The translations under genes were made by a program, and so were the position numbers. This document shows, piece after piece, positions 1-6,581 of a stretch of 6,581 nucleotides of DNA. Positions within the stretch are counted from its first letter, which is position 1; each line of letters begins with the position of its first letter. The stretch is from NCBI GenBank assembly GCA_009787075.1, contig WRGS01000134.1:1-6581 (forward strand), in the 5' to 3' direction. The DNA is from Paludibacter sp. GTDB lineage: Bacteria > Bacteroidota > Bacteroidia > Bacteroidales > Paludibacteraceae. The notes under the pieces were generated by a model. The model was not told the origin of the DNA. It searched no databases and was given only the letters and a program-made list of their open reading frames with translations.

Positions 1-255
1 TTTGGATTAAAAGAAAAAAATCGCAAGTGTATTGCGAAAGATATAGACGAGTTTGAAGATACTTATTGTATTGACTCAAAACCTGTTGAAATATGCAGAT
101 TGGTGCGTGCGAGGCGTAATAAAGTTGGAAAAACTGACTCTGAAAAAGCACCGTCAATAGGTTATTGCGCTTGGCAAGACAGGTATTATTTTGGTTATAA
201 ATTGTTTTGTAAAATCTTCTGCGCCGCCGTCGTCTTTAAAATCGTAAGTGAATGA
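1..255 (+). pseudogene. IS982-family transposase remnant (internal fragment, both ends missing)
   Basis: The frame is open from the left window edge to a TGA at 253-255. Residues 22-32 read YCIDSKPVEIC, which resembles the first catalytic-Asp region of IS982-type DDE transposases (IDSxPxxVC; D25 is the putative first Asp). Residues 54-68 read GYCAWQDRYYFGYKL, the next conserved block of that family (GYxASxxxYYYGYKLH). After L68 (base 204) the resemblance stops: the last 16 residues are the antisense of the neighbouring - strand gene and carry no transposase motif. The usual length is around 290-300 residues, so only a central slice is visible and the remaining catalytic acidic residues are absent. 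The N-terminal part may continue to the left of the window. No inverted repeat or target duplication is seen at the right boundary, so this is not a clean IS end. The family call is from memory of motifs; the loss of the C-terminal part is directly visible. Confidence 0.78.
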
Positions 256-615
256 TTTGTAAGCATTTCCTGAGTATGGATTAAAAAAATATTCGACAAG
301 CGCCATATTTTTGCCTGTTTTGTATTTTTCCAACTGATTGGCTTTTATGAATTTTTGGATAAAAGTTGCAGCAGTTTTTATTGTGTCGCAATATGCCTGA
401 TAATTTGGTTTCCCTTCAAGATACGCCCATTCTGCGAGGAAAACAGCGCGAGCAATGCTCAATGATTGCTTGCCGTCAAGCATTGCGGCAATTTCGTTGA
501 AAGCGATGTCATAATATTTCTGCGAACTGTCGTTTTGATTTGATTTTGCAGAGTAATTTTGAGCGTAAATCTGTACGCTCAAAAGCAGAAATAATATGTA
601 AATAAGTCGTTTCAT
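154..615 (-). CDS. Exported Bacteroidetes conserved protein, probably C-terminally truncated
   Basis: A 153-residue frame starts at ATG 615-613. It begins with a clear Sec signal peptide (MKRLIYILFLLLSVQIYAQ; positive start, hydrophobic core, cleavage probably after YA or AQ near residue 19), so the product should leave the cytoplasm. The mature part contains FNEIAAMLDGKQSLSIARAV (residues 39-58), then an AEWAYLEGK stretch and YFFNPYSGNAYKSFTYDF. From memory these resemble the N-terminal half of a longer Bacteroidetes family of exported proteins with a transglutaminase-like region, in which a GxC-containing core follows an FxTK motif. Here FITK is reached at about residue 142 and the protein ends about ten residues later, in sequence antisense to the transposase remnant. 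I therefore infer a truncated, probably non-functional product. It has its own promoter-like upstream sequence. The function of the full-length family is not known to me. Confidence 0.7.
   Translation of the reverse strand: MKRLIYILFLLLSVQIYAQNYSAKSNQNDSSQKYYDIAFNEIAAMLDGKQSLSIARAVFLAEWAYLEGKPNYQAYCDTIKTAATFIQKFIKANQLEKYKTGKNMALVEYFFNPYSGNAYKSFTYDFKDDGGAEDFTKQFITKIIPVLPSAITY
190..204. other. Probable recombination junction between transposase remnant and truncated gene
   Basis: These 15 bases (TTTGGTTATAAATTG) encode FGYKL on the + strand, the end of the recognisable transposase similarity, and QFITK on the - strand, the end of the recognisable similarity of the exported protein. To the left, only the transposase reading makes family sense; to the right, only the exported-protein reading does. 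The breakpoint therefore lies in or next to this stretch, possibly at a short sequence shared by both parents. The exact base cannot be fixed without intact homologues. Confidence 0.5.
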
Positions 616-644
616 TGTAATGCCAACAAATCTTTTTGACGCAA

Positions 645-678
645 CAAAAGTATAATGAATTTCTTAAATATTTTGAAA
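645..678 (-). promoter_or_regulatory. Putative Bacteroidetes-type promoter for the truncated exported gene
   Basis: Read on the - strand, 652-645 is TACTTTTG, a match to the Bacteroidetes -7 element TAnnTTTG. The -33 element is weak: the best-placed candidate is TTTC at 678-675. The predicted start of transcription is near 638, giving a leader of about 20-25 nt before ATG 615. Inferred from sequence only. Confidence 0.4.
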
Positions 679-704
679 CTTTTTAGCATAAATATGTACT
701 TTTG
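672..704 (+). promoter_or_regulatory. Putative Bacteroidetes-type promoter for the XRE regulator
   Basis: TTTG at 672-675 and TACTTTTG at 697-704 are separated by 21 bp, fitting the Bacteroidetes housekeeping-sigma pattern TTTG, about 19-23 bp, TAnnTTTG. Transcription would start near 710-712, some 15 nt before the ATG at 726. Because the -7 element covers 697-704, the TTG at 702 cannot be the translation start of a transcript from this promoter; this supports ATG 726. Confidence 0.6.
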
Positions 705-725
705 CGCTTTAAAAATGAAACTTTT

Positions 726-1103
726 ATGGAAAAATTTCTCACAAAAATTCGTGATGTTCGTAAAGAACGCGGTTTGTCGTTAGAAAATATGGCTGACGAA
801 CTTCAAATTTCGCACACTGCATACAGAAAAATTGAAACCAATCAATGCAAATTATCCGTTGAGCGTTTAGTGCAAATTGCAGCAATTCTTAAGACTTCTG
901 CAAGCGAACTGCTTGACGAAAAAGCAAGCCACGTATATCATCAAACAAACAATGACAATGCAACTTTTATTGGTCATCAAGAATTTGAAAACTATTATCA
1001 AGAGAACAAAGAATTAACACAAAATTTTATGGAAAGTCTGCAAAACGAAATTGCTCATTTGAAAACCGAAATTGAGTTTTTGCGCAGTATTGTAAAAAAA
1101 TAA
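726..1103 (+). CDS. Small XRE/Cro-CI-type DNA-binding regulator with C-terminal coiled coil
   Basis: The product is 125 residues from ATG 726. The frame can be extended to a TTG at 702, but that codon lies inside the predicted -7 promoter element, so ATG 726 is preferred. Residues about 4-63 form a Cro/CI-type helix-turn-helix: an IRDVRKERGLSLENMADEL opening, the turn at LQIS, the recognition helix around HTAYRKIE (30-37), and the closing LVQIAAILKTSASELL. A polar linker (about 66-88) leads to a predicted coiled coil (about 89-122, ENKELTQNFMESLQNEIAHL and onward), which probably drives dimer or higher-order assembly. This is a common architecture for solitary Bacteroidetes regulators. It probably binds DNA as a dimer in the cytoplasm; the operator and targets are unknown. 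The gene is divergent from the exported-protein gene across a shared region, so autoregulation or control of that neighbour is plausible. There is no toxin-like partner beside it. Confidence 0.85.
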   Translation: MEKFLTKIRDVRKERGLSLENMADELQISHTAYRKIETNQCKLSVERLVQIAAILKTSASELLDEKASHVYHQTNNDNATFIGHQEFENYYQENKELTQNFMESLQNEIAHLKTEIEFLRSIVKK

Positions 1104-1141
1104 TTTGTTGCAGTTGTGCAGGATTTGTAGTGTTAAAATAA

Positions 1142-2455
1142 TTAATATTTCAGCCACTTCCATAATTCTTTCCACGAAGGTTTTTTGCCGTACATAAGTA
1201 TTCCTGTGCGGTAAATTTTTGCTGCTATCCACGTTGAGCCCAAAAACGACAACACCAACAATGCCACCGATAACACAATTTGCCACATATCAACTCCGAA
1301 TGGCAGCCGCGCCATCATTACCACAGGCGAAGTGAAAGGAATTATCGAAGTCCAAAACGCCAACGCAGAGTCAGGATGTTGCGATGCGCTAATTCCTGCA
1401 TACATAGCAAAAAACAGAGGCATTGTAAACGGCATAGTAAATTGCTGTGTGTCGGTTTCGCTATCCACCGCCGAACCCATTGCCGCAAAAAGCGATGCGT
1501 AAAGCAGATAACCGCCAAGAAAATATATTACAAGCAAAATGCCTATTTGCATAAAATTCACTCCCTGCAATGCGCCGAAAATTTCGCCCATAATATCTTG
1601 ATTTCCTGCGGCTATTTGTCCGTTGCTCATTGCAGCGGTTATTTCGGTTGATTGCTGCAAAACTTGCGGCGACATTATCGCCATTGACGTGCCGTAAAGT
1701 ACGCCGATAAGCATTCCCCAAATCAGCATTTGCGTCAGCCCGACTAATGCCACGCCAATAATTTTGCCCATCATTAACTCAAAAGGCTTTGCAGACGACA
1801 CAATCACTTCAACAATTCGGTTGGTTTTTTCCTGAATAACGCCTGACATCACCTGAGTGCCGTAACTCATTATAAATATAAAAATCAGTATAGTTATAAT
1901 CATTCCCAGCACAAGCGCAAGTTCCGATGAACCGACACGCTCGCTGCCGTCGTCGCTCCAGCGGATTGTTTTTATGTCGATATTTGCTTTAGAATCTGCT
2001 ATTATTTGCTTAATATTAGGAATGTTGTATGCCGCAAGTTTTTCGTGTTCCACGTATTTATCAAGCAAATTTATAATGTAGTTTTTCGTTTCCATATCAA
2101 TTTGCTGGTATGAAAACATCGTTGCCGCATTCGGATTTTTTGTCAAAGTGTCTGTAATTATAAGCAGCGCAGTTATTGCGTTTTTGTCTTTCTGAATTGC
2201 GCGAATCTCTTCGGGCGTTTGGTCGGCAAAAATAAAATGATATTTTGTACTGTCTCTCAATATATTACGATAAAGTCCTGTTTGGTCTATCACCGTAATA
2301 TTACATTCGCCTGAATTGCTCATGTTTGTCAACAACGTTGGTCCAATCATTAGAAGCACCATCAGCAAAGGCATTATCAGCGTTATGATAATAAATGATT
2401 TTTTCATTACCCGCGCTTTGTATTCGCGTTCTATAATAATTCCTATTTTACTCAT
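1142..2455 (-). CDS. ABC-2 / NatB-type transporter permease
   Basis: This 437-residue membrane protein has the NatB-like ABC-2 layout. A short cytoplasmic start (EREYKARVMKKSF) precedes TM1 (about 21-43). A large extracytoplasmic domain (about 45-175) follows, then clustered helices at about 178-199, 230-255, 300-329, 342-357 and 389-414. The cytoplasmic loop VIQEKTNRIVEVIVSSAKPF (206-225), followed by ELMMGK, is the typical ABC-2 signature between the second and third helices. The basic tail, with YRTGILMYGKKPSWKELWKW, is also typical of Bacteroidetes members. Such proteins are the membrane half of ATP-driven exporters; NatA/NatB of Bacillus exports sodium, but the substrate here cannot be inferred. 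The partner ATPase is normally encoded next door, yet the upstream neighbour is the TPR gene (48 bp gap) and the downstream one is the convergent regulator. Start ATG 2455 gives full length and an A/T-rich leader without Shine-Dalgarno. It may be co-transcribed with the TPR gene. Confidence 0.88.
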   Translation of the reverse strand: MSKIGIIIEREYKARVMKKSFIIITLIMPLLMVLLMIGPTLLTNMSNSGECNITVIDQTGLYRNILRDSTKYHFIFADQTPEEIRAIQKDKNAITALLIITDTLTKNPNAATMFSYQQIDMETKNYIINLLDKYVEHEKLAAYNIPNIKQIIADSKANIDIKTIRWSDDGSERVGSSELALVLGMIITILIFIFIMSYGTQVMSGVIQEKTNRIVEVIVSSAKPFELMMGKIIGVALVGLTQMLIWGMLIGVLYGTSMAIMSPQVLQQSTEITAAMSNGQIAAGNQDIMGEIFGALQGVNFMQIGILLVIYFLGGYLLYASLFAAMGSAVDSETDTQQFTMPFTMPLFFAMYAGISASQHPDSALAFWTSIIPFTSPVVMMARLPFGVDMWQIVLSVALLVLSFLGSTWIAAKIYRTGILMYGKKPSWKELWKWLKY

Positions 2456-2480
2456 AAAAATTTTTATTCTTAAAATTTAG

Positions 2481-2505
2481 TTTGAAATTTTTGAATTTGA
2501 AATTT
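2481..2505. repeat. Short AT-rich direct repeat between TPR gene and permease
   Basis: TTTGAAATTT occurs at 2481-2490 and again at 2496-2505, a 10-base direct repeat with a 15-base period. The second copy overlaps the TPR stop codon by two bases. It lies in the 48 bp gap and could be simple AT-rich drift. No CAAAnnTA (a - strand -7 element) is present in this gap, so I see no separate promoter for the permease here. Confidence 0.4.
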
Positions 2506-5500
2506 ATTTTACAAGTTTTGCTTTTTCTCGTTGCTCAATCTTTGCAAGACGTTCGGTAATCATTGGTTGAACGTCATCTTGGGCGGTGTAATTGCGCTGC
2601 AAAGAGAGCAAATACTGTTTTGCCTGAAAATCGTCTTTGCGCTCAACACTAATATCTGCCAGCAACACCATTGCACGCGCCAGCCAATAAGGATAAGGCG
2701 TGCCTTTGCCAATAAAATTTTCAATGGTTTTTTCTGAAATATCTAACTGTTTTTTACTGAAATAATATTGTGCTAATAAAAAATTTGCTTCTGCACCGCT
2801 TTCAGTTTGCGGATTTTGCACCAAAATTTTCAAATCATCAACTGCTTTATCTGATTGATTGGTAGCGAGGTACGATTTCGCTCTGTCAAAACGCGCTTCA
2901 TTTTTCGTATTTTCAGAAGAATAATTGTCGGAAATAATTTCGTTGGCTGTGGAAATTGTTGATTGATAGTCGTTTGTGAAAAAACTGCATCGCAAAACGC
3001 CCAATCGTGCGGCGTTTTTATTTTCTGTTGTTTGAGCAAAAGTCAGTAATTTTTTGAAATATGCGAGCGATTGTGCGAAATTCTTTTGGTCGTAAGTGAT
3101 TTCAGCACAACGCATTACTGCGGTTTCAGTATATTTTGTTATGCTGCCGTTGGCAATTTCGGCAAATTCGCGCAAAGCATTTTCTTTATCTTTTATTTGA
3201 TAATAACTGTCGGCGAGGTAATAACGGGCGGTTATGCAGTCGCGTCCGCCGGGGCAATATTTTTGCAAATAAGATTTGAGCGAAGGAATTACTTTTTCAA
3301 AATTTCCGCTAATATATTGACGTTCAGCGGCTAAATACGAAATGCTGTCGGCATAATGTTCGGTGCGTTTACCCATTGCTCCAAGCGTGGCGGCGTAGTT
3401 GAGATATGCTTGCGTATTATTTTGGTCAATATAAAGTGATTCCAATGCTCCAAGTGCAGCGTATGCTTCTTCGCTGCCTGGATTTTTGGAAATTACTGAT
3501 TTGTAAGCAGTTATTGCCTCGTTGCTTTTCCCTTCGTTGTTATATATCATTCCGATTTCCAACCCCGCTCGGCGAGCCATTTGTGAATTCGGATATTTTT
3601 GAATCAAATTATTATAAGTGCTAATTGCCTGATTATTATTATTTTTCATAATATAAGCGCGTCCGGTTTCAAACATTGCCTGCGGCGCATATTCAGAATT
3701 TGGAAAAGTTTTTATCAATTCATTGAGTTGCGAAATTTTTCCATCATAATTTTTTTGCAATCCTTTAACATAACCCGACTGAAACATTGCATAATCGGCT
3801 TGAGAAGCATTTGCTGCGGCTGCCTGCGTGTAGTAATTGTCGGCTTTGGCAAAATCGCGCTCGGAGAAAAAACAGTCGCCAATGCGATTGAGCGCATCGG
3901 CATAAGTGTTTGATTTTTTGGATTTTTCAGCATTTACATATTTCAAAAACCATTCTTTTGCCTGCGCATAATTTTTTTGTGCAAAAAAGTCGTAAGCGTA
4001 GTTGTAGTTGGCTGCCGTCAGGTTTTCGCTGTTTTTGGAATTTGCATTTGCAAAAAATGCTTGAAAGTCTTTTCCCGATTCACTGTATTTTTCCTGTTTG
4101 TAGTAGGAGTTACCTCGCCAAAACAATGCTTCCGCTGCATATTTGCCTGCTGATGTAGTATTTATTGCATTGGTAAAATTCTCAATTGACGCATCAATTT
4201 TATTTTGATTGAAATCGATAATTCCCAAACGATAATACAAATATTGCTTTGTTTCAAGTATTTGCGTGTTTGGTTTTTGAATTTTACTGATAGAATTTAA
4301 AGCCGCCGTATAATCCTGAGTTGATAAATATATGGACGACAAATAGTTATATGCTTCATCAATATGTTTGGATTTTGGGAAATTCTGTATAAAATTTTCA
4401 AATGCTTTGATTGATTCTCCGAAAATGGCTGTGCTTTTGGCTGTTTGAGCAGAGTTAAGTCCGGGTGTGGTTTCATAGGTTGTCAGTGCGTAATTGAACA
4501 TCGCCTCTTCGCGCACTGCTGCATTGAAATTTGTTGTCAAAGCCGCTTGAAACGACATTCGCGCGTTGTTTTTGTCGCCCAGATGCACATAAGCATTGCC
4601 CAAATAAAGATATGCATTTTCGGCAATGCTGTCTTTTTCGGTTGTAACTTTCGATAAATAATTTGCAGCGTCTTTATAATTTTTTGTATTATAATAACTT
4701 AAACCTAAAATGTACATATCGTTGCGCAGCACTTGCGGAAAAAGTTTTTCATAATTTTTTAAATTTGAAATTGCAGATGTATAATTTTTTTCTTCAAAAG
4801 CAATTTCTCCCAAAATACGATAAATTTCTGCATTATTCAGGTTTTCACTATTATTTTTCAATAAATAATCGGCATGTTCTTTTACTTTAACATAATTCTT
4901 TTTTGAATAATAAATTTGCGTCAAATAATAAGGGACAATATTTGCGTATTGCGGAATATCTGCAATCGCCTGAAAATCAGGCAATGCCGCATCATAATTG
5001 CCAAGCATATATTCGGAATAAGCGTAATAATAAGTTGCGGCGTTGTTGTAGCGCGTGTTCATTTTTTTGAGTTGCAAAAAAGTTGTTCGCGCCCGCTCAA
5101 AATTTCGAGTTTCTATCAAGCAATATCCTTTATAAAGATTCAAATCAACCTGTTCATATTCGGTAAGTTGGTTGTCATCAATGTTTTGAAACATTGCAAG
5201 CGCATCTTTATAACGCTTTTGTGAAAAGGCAATCACCCCGCGCATAAAGTCGGCGCGGTCGGCAAAAGGCGTGTTCGGATATTTTGCCACGTGCGAGTCA
5301 AGCAGGTTTTCGGCATTATCTGTCTGCAAATAAAACGCATTTGCAGCAATATAAAAATCGGCTTCAAGCCTTTGCGATTGGTCAGCAGCAGGATTTTGAG
5401 CCAAAAAAGCCTCAAAATAACGCATCGAAGCAGCGTATTTTTGTTCGGCAAAAAATTCTTTTGCCTGCACAAACAGCGCATCTGGGTGCGAAAACGGCAA

Positions 5501-5569
5501 ATTCAACTGTCCGAAAATATTTGTTAAAACACTTATACTTAAAGCAATAGAAAAAAATAAACGTTTCAT
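2504..5569 (-). CDS. Large exported tetratricopeptide-repeat protein
   Basis: This 1021-residue protein has a Sec signal peptide (MKRLFFSIALSISVLTNIFGQ, cleavage near residue 20-21) and no Cys suited to a lipobox, so it is probably soluble in the periplasm or attached to a membrane by partners. Almost all of the rest is TPR-like helical hairpins of about 34-40 residues. They are recognisable by repeated Y/F-xxAxxxF patterns and by YPNTPFADRADF (97-108), FPKSKHIDEAYNYL (397-410), FPNSEYAPQAMF (622-633) and YPNSQMARRAGL (659-670), which resemble the TPR_6/BamD/YbgF style. Two Cys in a six-spaced pair (C772, C778, in KYCPGGRDC) could form a disulfide. No catalytic domain is seen. Large proteins of this kind are widespread in Bacteroidales, and a protein-protein scaffold role at the cell envelope is likely, but no specific partner can be named. 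Start ATG 5569 is set by the signal peptide. It sits 59 bp after pyrG and 48 bp before the permease. Confidence 0.88.
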   Translation of the reverse strand: MKRLFFSIALSISVLTNIFGQLNLPFSHPDALFVQAKEFFAEQKYAASMRYFEAFLAQNPAADQSQRLEADFYIAANAFYLQTDNAENLLDSHVAKYPNTPFADRADFMRGVIAFSQKRYKDALAMFQNIDDNQLTEYEQVDLNLYKGYCLIETRNFERARTTFLQLKKMNTRYNNAATYYYAYSEYMLGNYDAALPDFQAIADIPQYANIVPYYLTQIYYSKKNYVKVKEHADYLLKNNSENLNNAEIYRILGEIAFEEKNYTSAISNLKNYEKLFPQVLRNDMYILGLSYYNTKNYKDAANYLSKVTTEKDSIAENAYLYLGNAYVHLGDKNNARMSFQAALTTNFNAAVREEAMFNYALTTYETTPGLNSAQTAKSTAIFGESIKAFENFIQNFPKSKHIDEAYNYLSSIYLSTQDYTAALNSISKIQKPNTQILETKQYLYYRLGIIDFNQNKIDASIENFTNAINTTSAGKYAAEALFWRGNSYYKQEKYSESGKDFQAFFANANSKNSENLTAANYNYAYDFFAQKNYAQAKEWFLKYVNAEKSKKSNTYADALNRIGDCFFSERDFAKADNYYTQAAAANASQADYAMFQSGYVKGLQKNYDGKISQLNELIKTFPNSEYAPQAMFETGRAYIMKNNNNQAISTYNNLIQKYPNSQMARRAGLEIGMIYNNEGKSNEAITAYKSVISKNPGSEEAYAALGALESLYIDQNNTQAYLNYAATLGAMGKRTEHYADSISYLAAERQYISGNFEKVIPSLKSYLQKYCPGGRDCITARYYLADSYYQIKDKENALREFAEIANGSITKYTETAVMRCAEITYDQKNFAQSLAYFKKLLTFAQTTENKNAARLGVLRCSFFTNDYQSTISTANEIISDNYSSENTKNEARFDRAKSYLATNQSDKAVDDLKILVQNPQTESGAEANFLLAQYYFSKKQLDISEKTIENFIGKGTPYPYWLARAMVLLADISVERKDDFQAKQYLLSLQRNYTAQDDVQPMITERLAKIEQREKAKLVK

Positions 5570-5628
5570 ATCTTATTATTTTTTAAATTTTTAAATTCAA
5601 TAAATCAGAATCAAAATTCATACTTTTT

Positions 5629-6581
5629 TTAACTTTCCCCAATCGCCGCTTTTATAAAATTCACAAAAAGCGGATGCGGACGTACTACCGTGCTGCTGTA
5701 TTCAGGGTGGAACTGCACACCGATAAACCAGCGATGATTTTTAAGTTCAATAATTTCAACAAGATTGGATTCTGCATTTAAACCGCTGCAAATCATTCCA
5801 TTACGTTCAAATTCTTCTTTGTAATTATTATTAAATTCAAAGCGGTGTCGATGCCGTTCGCTGATATTTTCTTTTCCATAAATTGAAAAAACCTTCGTAC
5901 CTTTTTTCAGGCGGCATTTATATGCTCCGAGCCGCATCGACCCGCCAAGATTGAGAATATTTTTTTGCTCGTCCATAATATCAATCACATTGTGAGTTGT
6001 ATGAGAATCAATTTCGGTGCTGTTTGAATCGGCGTAGCCAAGCACATTTCGCGCAAATTCGATGCACATTGCCTGCATTCCGATACAAATTCCAAAAGAT
6101 GGAATATTGTGTTCGCGTGCATATTTTATTGCGATAAACTTTCCTTCCATTCCGCGCTGCCCAAATCCAGGAGCAATGATAATTCCCTGTAAATTAGCGA
6201 GTTTATCTCCTATATTTTCTTCTGTAATTTTATCGGAGAGAATAAGTTCCAATCTCAATTTTCGGTTGTTGTATGCGCTTGCGTGAATAAGCGATTCAAT
6301 GATTGACTTGTAGGCATCAGGCAGTTGCACATATTTGCCAACCAACCCAATATGAACTTCTTTTTTTGCATTTTCAAGTTTTTCAACAAACGAAATCCAT
6401 TGTTCCATATCGGCTTTGGGCGTTTTTGCAAGGTCGAAACCGAGTTTTTGCAATGCTACTTCATCAAGTTTTTCCTTTTGCATATTCAAAGGAACGCGGT
6501 AAATTGTCGGCACGTCAATACTTTGCATCACCGCCTCAGGCTCAACATTGCAAAAAAGCGCAACTTTTGTGCGCATTTCTG
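5629..6581 (-). CDS. pyrG: CTP synthase, C-terminal part (5' end beyond window)
   Basis: CTP synthase makes CTP from UTP, ATP and glutamine in the cytoplasm. About 316 residues are visible; the frame stays open to the right edge, and the ATG at 6576 aligns inside the E. coli protein (KRKIALFCNVE region), so roughly 220 N-terminal residues of the amidoligase domain lie outside. Numbering from that internal Met, the end of the synthase domain (MRTKVALFCNVEPEAV) is followed by the inter-domain link and the class I glutamine amidotransferase domain beginning at HIGLVGKYVQLPDAYKS (75-91). The oxyanion loop APGFGQRG (135-142), nucleophile C164 in GICIGMQ, GGSMRLG (211-217), ERHRHRFE (240-247) and the catalytic His290/Glu292 in QFHPE are all present, so ammonia production from glutamine should be intact. 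The C-terminus FIKAAIGES is short compared with the E. coli tail. No defect is seen. It is first in a possible pyrG-TPR-permease transcript. Confidence 0.96.
   Translation of the reverse strand, partial: EMRTKVALFCNVEPEAVMQSIDVPTIYRVPLNMQKEKLDEVALQKLGFDLAKTPKADMEQWISFVEKLENAKKEVHIGLVGKYVQLPDAYKSIIESLIHASAYNNRKLRLELILSDKITEENIGDKLANLQGIIIAPGFGQRGMEGKFIAIKYAREHNIPSFGICIGMQAMCIEFARNVLGYADSNSTEIDSHTTHNVIDIMDEQKNILNLGGSMRLGAYKCRLKKGTKVFSIYGKENISERHRHRFEFNNNYKEEFERNGMICSGLNAESNLVEIIELKNHRWFIGVQFHPEYSSTVVRPHPLFVNFIKAAIGES

Noticed and set aside
702..725. N-terminal extension of the XRE regulator from TTG 702
   Set aside because: The TTG is the last part of the predicted -7 element TACTTTTG, and the helix-turn-helix domain is complete from ATG 726.
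726..1103. XRE regulator as the antitoxin of a toxin-antitoxin pair
   Set aside because: No small toxin-like gene lies adjacent in the same direction; the neighbours are a convergent permease and a divergent exported protein.
1104..1141. Small hairpin TGCA-GTTG-TGCA (1109-1120) between convergent genes as a terminator
   Set aside because: The stem is only about 4-5 bp and is not followed by a T run on either strand; not enough to call a terminator.
1014..1286. 90-residue - strand open frame spanning the end of the XRE gene and the permease C-terminus
   Set aside because: It overlaps two well-supported genes, reads the permease 3' end in another frame, has no recognisable motif and no promoter-like sequence; it is a shadow frame.
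1280..1721. Open frames of 123 (+) and 86 (-) residues inside the permease gene
   Set aside because: Both lie wholly inside the permease and have Arg/His/Cys-rich, low-plausibility composition typical of out-of-frame reading.
2531..5550. Many open frames of 68-104 residues on both strands within the TPR gene
   Set aside because: They are wholly nested in a strongly supported 1021-residue gene, follow its AT-rich codon pattern in other frames and show no family motifs.
5570..5628. Promoter or terminator between pyrG and the TPR gene
   Set aside because: CAAAATTC at 5612-5619 fails the - strand -7 pattern (no TA at the end), and only A/T stems of a few base pairs are visible.
6062..6286. 74-residue + strand frame inside pyrG
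   Set aside because: It is antisense to the conserved glutamine amidotransferase core of CTP synthase; a shadow frame.

Overview
The window looks like a chromosomal piece from a Bacteroidetes, most likely Bacteroidales-type, bacterium. The DNA is AT-rich. The visible promoter matches the Bacteroidetes pattern (TTTG, about 21 bp, TAnnTTTG). Starts lack Shine-Dalgarno sequences and are preceded by A/T-rich leaders. The TPR protein, the NatB-like permease and CTP synthase all carry Bacteroidetes-style sequence signatures. These assignments come from motif recognition alone; no search was run.

Layout from left to right. Positions 1 to about 204 hold an internal piece of an IS982-family transposase on the + strand. 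It runs head-on into a truncated gene on the - strand (154-615) for an exported protein of a Bacteroidetes family; the two reading frames share the junction. Positions 616-725 are a compact divergent regulatory region serving that gene and a small XRE-type regulator (726-1103, +). Convergent to the regulator is a - strand block read from right to left: the 3' part of pyrG (CTP synthase, cut by the right edge), a 1021-residue exported TPR protein (2504-5569), and an ABC-2/NatB-type permease (1142-2455). The gaps in this block are 59 and 48 bp, with no clear terminator or promoter in either, so the three genes may be co-transcribed.

Functionally, pyrG is a housekeeping nucleotide-synthesis gene. 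The TPR protein is a probable periplasmic or outer-membrane-associated scaffold. The permease is the membrane half of an ABC exporter whose ATPase is not in this window. The regulator faces away from the truncated gene and could control its own promoter. I see no defence system, CRISPR array, RNA gene or intact mobile element. The most unusual feature is the scar at about 154-207, where a transposase remnant and a truncated gene appear to be fused through a short stretch that fits conserved motifs of both. The rest looks like ordinary core or near-core genome.
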